From contig NZ_SAUN01000001.1 in NCBI RefSeq assembly GCF_004011505.1, forward strand, positions 2,356,001 to 2,420,000: DNA of 64,000 nt, given 5' to 3'. The DNA is from Nonomuraea polychroma. Lineage in GTDB: Bacteria > Actinomycetota > Actinomycetes > Streptosporangiales > Streptosporangiaceae. The notes under the pieces were generated by a model. That model ran no database searches and had not been told where the DNA came from. It was given only the letters and a program-made list of their open reading frames with translations. The translations under genes and the position numbers were made by a program. The number at the start of each line of letters is the position of its first letter. The stretch's first letter is position 1. Of this stretch, positions 1-7,134 are shown piece by piece.

Positions 1-1
1 T

Positions 2-400
2 GAGGCCGGTCGGATCGTCCGTCCATCACAGGGGCCTAGCCTCCCGCCTGAAGTGACAGAAGCGGTCGACCGGCTCCGCCAGGACCTTGAACGCTCCCCG
101 TTCCAGGCCCCCGAGGCGTCCCGTCTGGCGCAACTGCGGCTGACCGGCAGGACCTTGGCCGCCGCGGCCCGGGCGGGAGCGGTGCTCCGCATCGCCGACA
201 CGGTCGTGCTGTTGCCGGAGGCCGAAGCGGAGGCGGTGCGGATCCTCGGCGAGCTGCGCCAGCCGTTCACAGCCAGTGAGGCAAGGAGAGCGCTCGACAC
301 CAGCCGTCGGGTGGTCATCCCGTTCCTGGAGTTTCTTGATCAACGAGGACACACCGTTCGTGTGGACGGTAACTCGAGACGGCTCAAAATCAATAAGTAG
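2..400 (+). CDS. selB: Selenocysteine-specific translation elongation factor SelB, C-terminal part (5' end outside window)
   Basis: The frame is open from the window edge and ends at TAG 400, so this is the last ~132 codons of a longer gene. The C-terminal residues (QPFTASEARRALDTSRRVVI, then FLEFLDQRG and a basic tail) match the final winged-helix domain of SelB, which binds the SECIS hairpin of selenoprotein mRNAs while the missing N-terminal GTPase carries Sec-tRNA. A GTG at 53 is an internal codon, not a start. The neighbour immediately downstream is a tRNA-Sec-like gene, which supports the assignment. Whether the GTPase part is intact cannot be seen. Confidence 0.85.
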   Translation, partial: EAGRIVRPSQGPSLPPEVTEAVDRLRQDLERSPFQAPEASRLAQLRLTGRTLAAAARAGAVLRIADTVVLLPEAEAEAVRILGELRQPFTASEARRALDTSRRVVIPFLEFLDQRGHTVRVDGNSRRLKINK

Positions 401-469
401 CCTGACCTGACATAACAGCAAAATGCAGAAATCATGCTGGACGAACTTCTATCGACACCATTGATGCGA

Positions 470-475
470 TACAAT
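470..475 (+). promoter_or_regulatory. Possible -10 box (TACAAT) for the tRNA gene
   Basis: TACAAT lies 10 bases upstream of the tRNA 5' end, the expected distance for a tRNA promoter in the 85-bp selB-tRNA spacer. No convincing -35 hexamer is seen 16-18 bp upstream. Confidence 0.35.
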
Positions 476-485
476 TCCAGGTGTT

Positions 486-578
486 GGAGACGTTTAGGTG
501 TCTGGTGGCCCTCACGGTCTACAAAACCGATGGGCGGCGTGATGCGTCGCCGGCGGGTTCGATTCCCGTCCGTCTCCG
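486..578 (+). tRNA. selC: tRNA-Sec-like gene with anticodon ACA
   Basis: The RNA has the oversized shape peculiar to tRNA-Sec: acceptor GGAGACG (486-492) pairs with CGTCTCC (571-577), the T arm is GCGGG/CCCGT around loop TTCGATT, and there is a long 7-bp variable arm (533-539 with 545-551). The 7-nt anticodon loop is CTACAAA (519-525), giving ACA where bacterial tRNA-Sec normally has CTTCAAA (UCA). Weak points: the eighth acceptor pair is T493/C570, the D stem holds one T/C mismatch, and the anticodon stem needs a bulged or mismatched A530. CCA is not encoded (GCTA follows). It could be a recoded tRNA-Sec reading UGU or a decaying copy; position next to selB argues that it descends from the real selC. 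Confidence 0.8.
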
Positions 579-584
579 CTAAAT

Positions 585-614
585 GGAGGCCCCGCACGGC
601 GGGGCCTCCTTTTT
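585..614 (+). terminator. Intrinsic terminator after the tRNA
   Basis: A perfect 11-bp stem (GGAGGCCCCGC with GCGGGGCCTCC) closes a 3-nt loop and is followed directly by five T residues (610-614). It starts 7 bp after the tRNA and is the clearest rho-independent terminator in the window; it separates the selenium genes from the accessory block. Confidence 0.95.
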
Positions 615-626
615 ATTTCACGACGA

Positions 627-689
627 CTCTTTAGTGGTAGGCCGGGAATCTTTAGGAGTACGGCGCATTCCTTTAGGAGCACTCGCCGG
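627..689 (+). repeat. Three tandem 21-bp imperfect repeats with core CTTTAGGAG
   Basis: CTTTAG occurs at 629, 650 and 671, exactly 21 bp apart; copies 2 and 3 share CTTTAGGAG followed by T/C-AC, and copy 1 reads CTTTAGTGG. Two helical turns of spacing is typical of direct-repeat operators bound on one DNA face (for example by SARP-type activators). The array lies 205 bp upstream of the first gene of the accessory block. The rest of the 615-893 spacer holds only the ACTATAT element described next. Confidence 0.6.
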
Positions 690-812
690 ATCCTCTGCCG
701 GCGCCTCATTCGCCACAAGGTCGATCTCCACCGCCTCCACCTGGGGGAACGCTCCTCCCGTCAGGAAAATGGTGACATTTCACCCCCGAGACGACCACCT
801 CAGCACATGCTT

Positions 813-835
813 GACTATATCTCTTTAAAGTAGTC
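813..835 (+). promoter_or_regulatory. ACTATAT element, copy 1 (imperfect dyad GACTA...TAGTC)
   Basis: GACTATATCTCTTTAAAG is followed by TAGTC, so the ends form an inverted repeat GACTA/TAGTC over 23 bp. It shares ACTATATnnTTtAAAGTA with copies at 4141 and 11834 and the left half with 9496. It is ~60-80 bp upstream of the start at 894 and is a candidate promoter or operator for the 894-4140 operon. Confidence 0.55.
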
Positions 836-893
836 CAATGAATGAGATGTCCAGAGAGGTAACACCAGGTCGAGGAACACACGGGAGCGCCAC

Positions 894-1337
894 ATGACAA
901 TCGCGGAAAGCCCTGCCACCACTCTCACTCCTGACGTCGCCTCACTGCTCGAAGAATTCCGCGGCACTTTCGTTCCGGTCGCCGCGGACTTCCTCGAGGG
1001 GCGGATCTCGGCCAACGAACTGCGCAGGCGTTGGAAGCCGTTTTACACGGGGACCTTCCGGGAGTACGACCGCACTGTGGAGCGGGTGTGGCGGGATTCG
1101 ACCGGCACGGACGGCACCCTGGAGACGGGCTCGCCGCTGGCCGACCCCGTCCACGAGCTCCCCCTCAAGCACTTCCCGGTGAGCGTGGCGCAGAACAACC
1201 TCGATCGCCTGATCGAGGTCCTCGCGACCGAACTCGGAGACCGGACGGTCAAGGACACCGAGAGGCTCGAGCGGAAGATCGACTTCGCGCACGTCGTCGA
1301 TTCTCTCGATGAGCTCATGCAGTCACTCGCCAAGTAG
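894..1337 (+). CDS. Uncharacterised 147-aa protein, first gene of accessory operon
   Basis: I do not recognise the family. The protein is soluble, acidic and probably mostly helical, without signal peptide, membrane segment or cysteine motif. The C-terminal third (NNLDRLIEVLATELGDR, then a charged helix ending LDELMQSLAK) looks like an amphipathic helical bundle. The ATG at 894 follows the ACTATAT element by about 60 bp, though no strong Shine-Dalgarno is visible. It is followed after 46 bp by another unknown gene and then by 2117 and a UbiB-type kinase on the same strand, so a four-gene operon is likely. Confidence 0.75.
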   Translation: MTIAESPATTLTPDVASLLEEFRGTFVPVAADFLEGRISANELRRRWKPFYTGTFREYDRTVERVWRDSTGTDGTLETGSPLADPVHELPLKHFPVSVAQNNLDRLIEVLATELGDRTVKDTERLERKIDFAHVVDSLDELMQSLAK

Positions 1338-1383
1338 GCGGTGACATCGAGCAACAGTAAAAATCCAGACGAAAGGTTCAATT

Positions 1384-2106
1384 GTGAGCGAACCTCAACG
1401 TCCCCTCAAACCCCTCGTCGAGAACGAGCAGAGCGCGGCGCTCTCGTCTGCGGAGGTTGTGAAGGGTCACGAAGCGGCGTGGGGAGGCGAGGGTAACCTC
1501 TACCCGATCCGTCCTTACACGCTGACGTCGGCCTCGCTCGAGGCCTTCACCGTGCGGGAGCGCATCCACGTCCGGGTCGAAGGGCTCGGCGAGGACATCG
1601 TCGACTTGCACGGCATGGCGGTCTACCGTCGGCACGACCCCAAGGCCGCCGACGGCCAGCCGCTCACCTGGGCGAACTCCACCATCACCGCGCAGTTCCT
1701 GGCCCTCCAGGTGACCGGGCACAGCGAAGTGTTCGGTCAGGTCCGGGTGTCGAACTCACCGGGAAAGGCGGAGGGAGCACGGGTCAAGCCGAGCCCGCCG
1801 CCGGAAGATCACGGCATACAACCGATCAAGGACTGTATCACCATGCTCTATCCTCGGTTCGAGGTTGAAGAGCTGGGCACCACCATCGACACCGGCAGCA
1901 AGATCGTTCGGCTGGAGTCGCGGGTTGCGATGGTTCCCCCCATCGGGGACGTGTCGCGGACGTCGCAGAGCTACACGCTCTTCGACCCTGAAGGCCGTCA
2001 GGTCGGCGAGCTCATCGCCGCGGACATCGAGATCGGCTCGCTGATCCACCATGTGCCGATCCAGAGCGCGGTGATTCCGGCCGACCTCGCCGAAGTGCTC
2101 GCATAG
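1384..2106 (+). CDS. Uncharacterised 240-aa protein
   Basis: No family recognised. A GTG start at 1384 is preceded by CGAAAGG at suitable spacing. The protein has no signal peptide or membrane span and is rich in beta-type segments (for example RIHVRVEGLGEDIVDLHGM and ESRVAMVPPIGD), suggesting a beta-sandwich or lipocalin-like fold; this is inference. It lies between unknown genes 894 and 2117, 10 bp from the latter, and is probably co-transcribed with them and with the downstream kinase-like gene. Confidence 0.75.
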   Translation: MSEPQRPLKPLVENEQSAALSSAEVVKGHEAAWGGEGNLYPIRPYTLTSASLEAFTVRERIHVRVEGLGEDIVDLHGMAVYRRHDPKAADGQPLTWANSTITAQFLALQVTGHSEVFGQVRVSNSPGKAEGARVKPSPPPEDHGIQPIKDCITMLYPRFEVEELGTTIDTGSKIVRLESRVAMVPPIGDVSRTSQSYTLFDPEGRQVGELIAADIEIGSLIHHVPIQSAVIPADLAEVLA

Positions 2107-2116
2107 GCCATCGAGA

Positions 2117-2860
2117 ATGAACGACGTGCGCGTTGCCGTGCCGGTCCGCGCGAACCTCCGTGCGGGCCGGCACGCTTCCTATGGATTCTGCATCGAGGCC
2201 GATCTGGGCCACAAACCCATGCGTTATCTGTTCGGCCGGCGGTTCACCGGCGGCGGGGGAGAGGGAGTGGCGCAGACGGCACTCTTCGTGATGGAACCGG
2301 AGGTGCTGTCCGGCACCTACGTGTGGATCACCGAAGATCCGTTTGAGCGGACCTGTCAGGTCCAGACGTACCTGCCGACCATGAAGAAGCCGATTCAGGT
2401 GTTGGAGCGGCTGGTCTTCGACTGCCTGCCGCTGACGGACGTCGGCTACATCGACCTCATGGCCTGGGCTCACCCGGCGCTCGAGCCGATCGACCCCGAT
2501 GGTGAGCGGGGTCTGGTTCCGATACGACCGCGGCGTACGGAACTCAAGCGCTACGAAGGACCGGCCACAGTGCCGGGGCTTCATATCACGGAGTCCGTCA
2601 CCGTGGGCGACGGAATCGTGGTCTCCCGCCTCGTTCATCGGGGAGCGCGCCAGATCCGCCGATGGGAGGTCGTGGAGTTCGGCGACGCCGCGGAAGACCG
2701 CCTGCCGAAGCGCATCAAAGTCTCCCGGCCTGACAGCGGTCACCAGTCGGGTTTCGTCCGCTCCACGGAGGCCGTGCCGATCCCGCCCACGGCTTTCGAC
2801 GGCTCCCCAGAACAACTGCGGGAAGTCATGGAGAGGCGACTGGGAACAAGGCGGGGCTGA
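2117..2860 (+). CDS. Uncharacterised 247-aa protein, possibly LolA-like
   Basis: Beta-rich soluble protein. The middle part (TYVWITEDPFERTCQVQTYL, then PLTDVGYIDLMAW) faintly recalls the 'outer-membrane lipoprotein-sorting-like' (LolA-fold) proteins, which bind acyl chains, but no signal peptide is present and the resemblance is weak. The following UbiB-type kinase, itself linked to lipid or quinone metabolism, is separated by only 2 bp, so the two are translationally close. Function unknown. Confidence 0.75.
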   Translation: MNDVRVAVPVRANLRAGRHASYGFCIEADLGHKPMRYLFGRRFTGGGGEGVAQTALFVMEPEVLSGTYVWITEDPFERTCQVQTYLPTMKKPIQVLERLVFDCLPLTDVGYIDLMAWAHPALEPIDPDGERGLVPIRPRRTELKRYEGPATVPGLHITESVTVGDGIVVSRLVHRGARQIRRWEVVEFGDAAEDRLPKRIKVSRPDSGHQSGFVRSTEAVPIPPTAFDGSPEQLREVMERRLGTRRG

Positions 2861-2862
2861 CC

Positions 2863-4140
2863 ATGCGATTCCGGACTGCCCCGTTCCTGGTGGCACGTGC
2901 CTTCCGCATCGTGCTCTGGACGGTTCTCGCGATGGCTCGGGTCGTGCTCGTCCTCGCGCTGCCGTCGCGGCGGACGCGGGCCGAGCGCGTCGCGTCCGAG
3001 GTCGTGCGGCTGGCCGAGAAATTGCAAGGCGCCTTCATCAAGGTAGGGCAACTCCTCGGCACGCGGGCCGATCTGGTGGGGACGACGATGGCACGAGCGC
3101 TGGGTGCCTTGCAGGACGACGTCACGCCCATGCGCGCGGTTCACGCGCGGCGAGCGGCAGAGCGCGCGCTCGGGCCGCTGCCCGGGGAACTGGCCCGAGC
3201 GCTGGGCGGCCGACCCGTCGCGAGCGGATCCATCGCCTGCGTCTACCGTGCCGAGCTGGATGGTCTCGCGGTGGCCGTCAAAGTGCGCCGCCCCGGGATC
3301 GAGCGTGCCATGTCAGCCGACATCGGGATCGTCAAGGCTCTGATGCGGGTGCTCGGCAGGCTCCCGCCGCTGCTGCGAGTGCCGCTCGACGACATCGCGG
3401 AGCAGCTGGGGGAATGCCTGATCCGCCAGTTTGACCTGGTCTCGGAGCGGGTCCACCTTGAACGTCTTCGCCGGGACCTCGCGGATCTTCCTGAGGTCGT
3501 GGTACCGGCGACCGTTCCGGAATGGTGCGGCGACGGTGTCATCACCATGGAATTCATCGATGGACTCGACCGCACGATGACCGACCGCCTGCCGGCCACG
3601 GTTCGCGAGACGGGAATGGCGGTGCTGGTCCGGGCCGTGTACCGGATGCTCTTCCTGCATGGCTTCATCCACGTCGACCTGCACCAGGGCAACGCGTACA
3701 TCAGACGGGACGGCTCGGTGATTGTGCTGGACGCCGGGTTCACCTACCAGATGACCCCTGACGCGCGGCTGAAGTTCACCGAGTTCTTCGCGGGCATGGT
3801 GCAGGGGCGTGGCGACGAATGTGCCGAGATCTTGTTGTCCACGGTTCGTAAGGTCGCATCCGGCGCTGATGTCGCGGGATTCAGGCGCGACGTCTCCGAG
3901 CTGATCGCCCGCAGTGCGGGATTGGTGGCCGACCGCTTCAGCCTCTCCTCCTTCTCCGTGGAGCTGTTCGACCTCCAGCGCCGGCACGGCCATTTCGCCG
4001 ACCCCCAGTTCGTCTTTCCGTTGCTGTGCCTGCTCGCCGTGGAAGGTGCGGTCAAACGACACCATCCACTTATGGATTTTCAACTGGAAGCGGCGCCGTA
4101 CCTCATGCACGGCCTATTGACAGAGCCGTCCCTCGACTGA
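2863..4140 (+). CDS. UbiB/AarF/ABC1-family atypical kinase
   Basis: Family hallmarks are in order: KVGQLLGTRADL (KxGQ motif, ~residues 65-76), ASGSIACVYRAEL (Ala-rich loop in place of the P-loop), VAVKVRRPG (ATP lysine), MEFIDG, HVDLHQGN (in place of HADPHPGN) and VLDAGF (in place of DFG). An N-terminal hydrophobic stretch (~11-35) may anchor it to the membrane. UbiB relatives regulate isoprenoid, quinone or lipid pathways through ATPase activity. The DAG and HVDLHQGN variants keep the metal-binding Asp and the Asn but depart from consensus. It closes the 894-4140 operon; its stop codon abuts the next ACTATAT element. Confidence 0.85.
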   Translation: MRFRTAPFLVARAFRIVLWTVLAMARVVLVLALPSRRTRAERVASEVVRLAEKLQGAFIKVGQLLGTRADLVGTTMARALGALQDDVTPMRAVHARRAAERALGPLPGELARALGGRPVASGSIACVYRAELDGLAVAVKVRRPGIERAMSADIGIVKALMRVLGRLPPLLRVPLDDIAEQLGECLIRQFDLVSERVHLERLRRDLADLPEVVVPATVPEWCGDGVITMEFIDGLDRTMTDRLPATVRETGMAVLVRAVYRMLFLHGFIHVDLHQGNAYIRRDGSVIVLDAGFTYQMTPDARLKFTEFFAGMVQGRGDECAEILLSTVRKVASGADVAGFRRDVSELIARSAGLVADRFSLSSFSVELFDLQRRHGHFADPQFVFPLLCLLAVEGAVKRHHPLMDFQLEAAPYLMHGLLTEPSLD

Positions 4141-4159
4141 ACTATATAATTATAAAGTA
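4141..4159 (+). promoter_or_regulatory. ACTATAT element, copy 2
   Basis: ACTATATAATTATAAAGTA is nearly palindromic: ACT-n-TATAATTATA-n-AGT with a perfect 10-bp core. It starts one base after the stop codon of the kinase gene and sits 114 bp upstream of the acyl-CoA dehydrogenase start. ACCTGACAGGC follows at ~4188, and the same 11-mer follows copy 4 at 11914. Confidence 0.6.
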
Positions 4160-4254
4160 CCGTTTGATCATGTTTGACCGGTACGTCACCTGACAGGCCG
4201 TCCGGGCGATGTCACGCCCGGCCCGACGTGTCGCGGATCACCAAGGAGATCACC

Positions 4255-5484
4255 GTGCGACAGTGCCTGAACGAACGGCAGCGAGGCTTCCTGAGCCTCG
4301 CCGAAAAGGTCGCCCCCGCGCTGACCGAACGCGCTGTCAAGAACGACCGGGACAACGTCTTCCCTTACGACAACTACGCCGACCTCCGCGCGGCCGGGCT
4401 GATGCGGCTGACGGTGCCGGAAACCCTCGGAGGGCTGGGCGCCGAGCAGGGAGAGATGTTGCTGGTCCTGGAACGGCTGGCACAGGCCGACGGCGCGACG
4501 GCATTGGCCTACGCCATGCACGCGGCGCCGCTCGGCTCTTGGGCCGCCGTATGGCGGCAGACCGGAAACCCCATGCTGGAGCATGTTCTCGGGATCGCCG
4601 GTCGCGATGGTCTCGTGCTGGCGGCCATCTCCAGCGAGATCGGCGTCTCCAATCTGTTCCTCGACGCCCGTACCAAGGCCGAGCGGGTCCCCGGCGGCTT
4701 CCTCATCAACGGGAGGAAGAACTTCGCCACGAACAGCGCGGTCGCCACTCACTGCGCGACGACGGCACACTATGACGACCCCGAACTGGGCCCGCGGTTG
4801 TTCGTGGTCTTCGTCGACATGTCGGACCCGGCGGTGACCGTTCACCAGACCTGGGACACGCTCGGCATGCGGGCCACCCAGAGCAACGACGTGGTCTTCG
4901 AGGACCTGTTCGTGCCCGAACAGGCAGTGGTGCAGTCGGTACCGATCGGCCACTTCGACGCCGGGATCCTGGAGACGATCATCTGCTGGCAGGCCCCCTC
5001 GTTCGGCGCGGTGTACACCGGAGTCGCGGCCGCCGGCCTGGAGTGGGTGATCGACGTGGTACGGCGCCGCGGGTTGACCAGGGACACGCGGGTGCAGGAC
5101 GCCATCGCCGATTGCGAGATCCTCCTCGAGATCAACCGCAGTGTGCTGCACCGGCACGCGGAGGAGTTCGTCAGCAGGCGGCTGGTCGAGCAGCTCGGGG
5201 TGCAGGAGGGTCTGGCCCGCTGCGCCTTCGTCAAGAACACCTGCACGAACAACGCAGTCGCGATCTACCGCCGCCTCGTGGACGTATTGGGTGGCGCCGC
5301 GTATACCCGCACCCAGCCCTTCGAGCGCTTGTGGCGGGATGTCCAGGCCGGGCTCATCATGCCGATCTCCAATCTCATGGCCAACGAGCTCATCGGCGCC
5401 ACCGCGCTCGGCGTCTCCGTACGTCCCGTCGCGGGCGCGGACGCCGCCGGACCCGCACTCGCCACGACGGGAAGTGCCGGCTGA
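4255..5484 (+). CDS. Acyl-CoA dehydrogenase family flavoprotein
   Basis: The 409-aa protein has the three-part ACAD layout: N-terminal helices with LRAAGLMRLTVPETLGGLGA, the central FAD/substrate sheet (ISSEIGVSN, GGFLINGRKNFATNSAVATH, DTLGMRATQSNDVVFEDLFV) and the C-terminal helical domain (DVLGGAAYTRTQPFERLWRD). It should catalyse FAD-dependent alpha,beta-desaturation of an acyl thioester, or, like related ACAD-fold enzymes, flavin monooxygenation. GTG at 4255 was chosen because AAGGAG lies 6-7 bp upstream; a TTG at 4174 also lies in frame but lacks an RBS and would consume the leader. It opens the transporter operon and overlaps the next gene by one base. Confidence 0.88.
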   Translation: MRQCLNERQRGFLSLAEKVAPALTERAVKNDRDNVFPYDNYADLRAAGLMRLTVPETLGGLGAEQGEMLLVLERLAQADGATALAYAMHAAPLGSWAAVWRQTGNPMLEHVLGIAGRDGLVLAAISSEIGVSNLFLDARTKAERVPGGFLINGRKNFATNSAVATHCATTAHYDDPELGPRLFVVFVDMSDPAVTVHQTWDTLGMRATQSNDVVFEDLFVPEQAVVQSVPIGHFDAGILETIICWQAPSFGAVYTGVAAAGLEWVIDVVRRRGLTRDTRVQDAIADCEILLEINRSVLHRHAEEFVSRRLVEQLGVQEGLARCAFVKNTCTNNAVAIYRRLVDVLGGAAYTRTQPFERLWRDVQAGLIMPISNLMANELIGATALGVSVRPVAGADAAGPALATTGSAG

Positions 5485-6380
5485 TGCGACTCCCCAAAGC
5501 CGCGCTCCTGCTGGTGTCGGCCGTGCTCGTCATGACCGGCGGCTGCGGCGCCCAGCGGACCGCCGACGAACCCCTCCACGTCGGCGTCATCCCCAACATC
5601 TCGCCCGACCAGCAGCGCGCCCACTACGAGCCGTTCCGTGCCTATCTCGAGGGCCGGCTCCAGCGGAAGGTGGAGTTGTTCGTCGCCGCGGACTACGCCG
5701 GCGTGGTGACCGCCCTCACGGCCAAGAAGATCGACCTGGCCTATCTCGGCGGTCTCTCCTACGTGCAGGCACGGGAAAAGTCCGCGGTCACACCGCTGGT
5801 GTCCGAGGTCGACCAGGAGACGGGCACTCCTGAGTACCTGGCCGCCATCGTGGTCCCGAAGGATTCCTCCGCGCGCTCGGTCCGGGACGTGGTCGCTCGT
5901 GGCAGCCGCTTCGCCTTCGGCGACGTCAGCTCGACCTCGGGCAGCCTGTACCCGCGCGCGATGATCGTCGAGGCTGGGGCCCGCTGCGAACCGGGCGACC
6001 TGACCCGGTGTCCGCCGCTGAAGAGCGTGCGGTTCACCGGGGGCCATGACGCCACAGCCCGGGCCGTCTTGTCGGGCAGTGTGGACGCCGGAGGGATCGA
6101 GCTGCGCATCCTCCACCGCCTCGAGCGCCAGGGGACGGTCCCCAAGGGAGGCTTGCGGGTCGTCGGCACCCACAAGGTCATGGGGTACCCGTGGGTCGCC
6201 CGGGAGGGTTTGGACGGCAACATCCGCTCCGCCATCACGGACGCCTTCCTGGCGATCAAGGATGCGAAGCTGCTCGACCTGCTACGCGCCAAAGCGTACG
6301 TCCGTGTGTCGGGCGTGCATTACGCCGACGTGCGAACCAAGGCGGCGGAACTCGGGCTGCTCGCCGAACAGGGCAGGTAA
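5484..6380 (+). CDS. PhnD-like ABC transporter substrate-binding lipoprotein
   Basis: The start overlaps the previous stop (TGATG). Residues 1-21 form a lipoprotein signal with lipobox TGGC. The mature part follows the PhnD/phosphonate-binding fold: VGVIPNISPDQQRAHYEPF, DYAGVVTALTAKKIDLAYLGG, FAFGDVSSTSGSLYPRAM, VLSGSVDAGG. PhnD relatives bind phosphonates, phosphite or other small oxyanions. With the next two genes this makes a complete importer. No phosphonate-degrading C-P lyase genes are nearby, so the true substrate is open. Confidence 0.85.
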   Translation: MRLPKAALLLVSAVLVMTGGCGAQRTADEPLHVGVIPNISPDQQRAHYEPFRAYLEGRLQRKVELFVAADYAGVVTALTAKKIDLAYLGGLSYVQAREKSAVTPLVSEVDQETGTPEYLAAIVVPKDSSARSVRDVVARGSRFAFGDVSSTSGSLYPRAMIVEAGARCEPGDLTRCPPLKSVRFTGGHDATARAVLSGSVDAGGIELRILHRLERQGTVPKGGLRVVGTHKVMGYPWVAREGLDGNIRSAITDAFLAIKDAKLLDLLRAKAYVRVSGVHYADVRTKAAELGLLAEQGR

Positions 6381-6390
6381 TGGGGCTGCT

Positions 6391-7134
6391 ATGCGAATCG
6401 AACTGGCGGACGTCACGGTGCGCTTCGGTGACCAGACAGTGCTCGAGGACATTCACCTGACCGTGGCGGCGGGTGAACGGGTCGCCCTGCTCGGCCCGTC
6501 TGGAGCCGGTAAGACGACGCTCCTCAGAGTGATCGTCGGCGCCGTCCCGCCCGTCACCGGGTGGATCCGGGTCGACGGACTCGATCCCTTCGGATCCAGG
6601 TCCGAAGTGACCGCGCTGCGCCGATCCATCGGCTGCGTACGCCAGCGAGATGATCTCGTCCCCGGAATGACCGCCAGAACCAACATCCTGGCGGCGGCTG
6701 CCTACCAGTGGCGTCTGATCGACTGGCTCACGGTGCTGCGCGGAGCCGTGCCCCGCCGCTACGTCCGCCGTCTGACCGAGCTGGCCCGCCGGCACGAGAT
6801 CGAGCAGCTGCTCCCTGCCAGTGTGGAGCGGCTCTCCGGAGGGCAACGGCAGCGCGTGGCACTGGTCCGGGCCCTGCTGACGGAGCCTCTCCTCCTGCTT
6901 GCCGACGAGGCGACATCTGGTCTCGACCCGGTCCGTGCGGCGGAGGTCATCGAACACCTGCTGCAAACCGAGGCCACCGTGGTGGCCACGACACACGACC
7001 TGGCCGTGGCCTCCTGCTTCGAACGCGTCGTGGCGCTCCGCCACGGCCGCGTGGTGTTCGACGGCGCCGTACCCGAAGCAGATGACCTCAGCCGGATCTA
7101 CGGCAGAGCTCTCGTGGCGGAGCGGGTGACATGA
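6391..7134 (+). CDS. PhnC-like ABC transporter ATP-binding protein
   Basis: A 247-aa ATPase with Walker A GPSGAGKTT, signature LSGGQRQRVALVRAL, Walker B LLLLADEATSGLD and switch His in TTHDL. The central insertion (YQWRLIDWLTVLRGAVPRR) is characteristic of the PhnC branch. It is the cytoplasmic motor for the 5484/7131 importer; its TGA overlaps the permease ATG by 4 bp. Confidence 0.88.
   Translation: MRIELADVTVRFGDQTVLEDIHLTVAAGERVALLGPSGAGKTTLLRVIVGAVPPVTGWIRVDGLDPFGSRSEVTALRRSIGCVRQRDDLVPGMTARTNILAAAAYQWRLIDWLTVLRGAVPRRYVRRLTELARRHEIEQLLPASVERLSGGQRQRVALVRALLTEPLLLLADEATSGLDPVRAAEVIEHLLQTEATVVATTHDLAVASCFERVVALRHGRVVFDGAVPEADDLSRIYGRALVAERVT

Noticed and set aside
519-525. Reading the tRNA anticodon as CTA (amber)
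   Set aside because: CTA at 519-521 would need the loop shifted by one base and would break the T518-A526 closing pair; the canonical 7-nt loop gives ACA.
4174-4254. Longer N terminus for the acyl-CoA dehydrogenase from TTG 4174
   Set aside because: No RBS precedes it and it would begin only 15 bp after the ACTATAT element; GTG 4255 has AAGGAG at ideal spacing.
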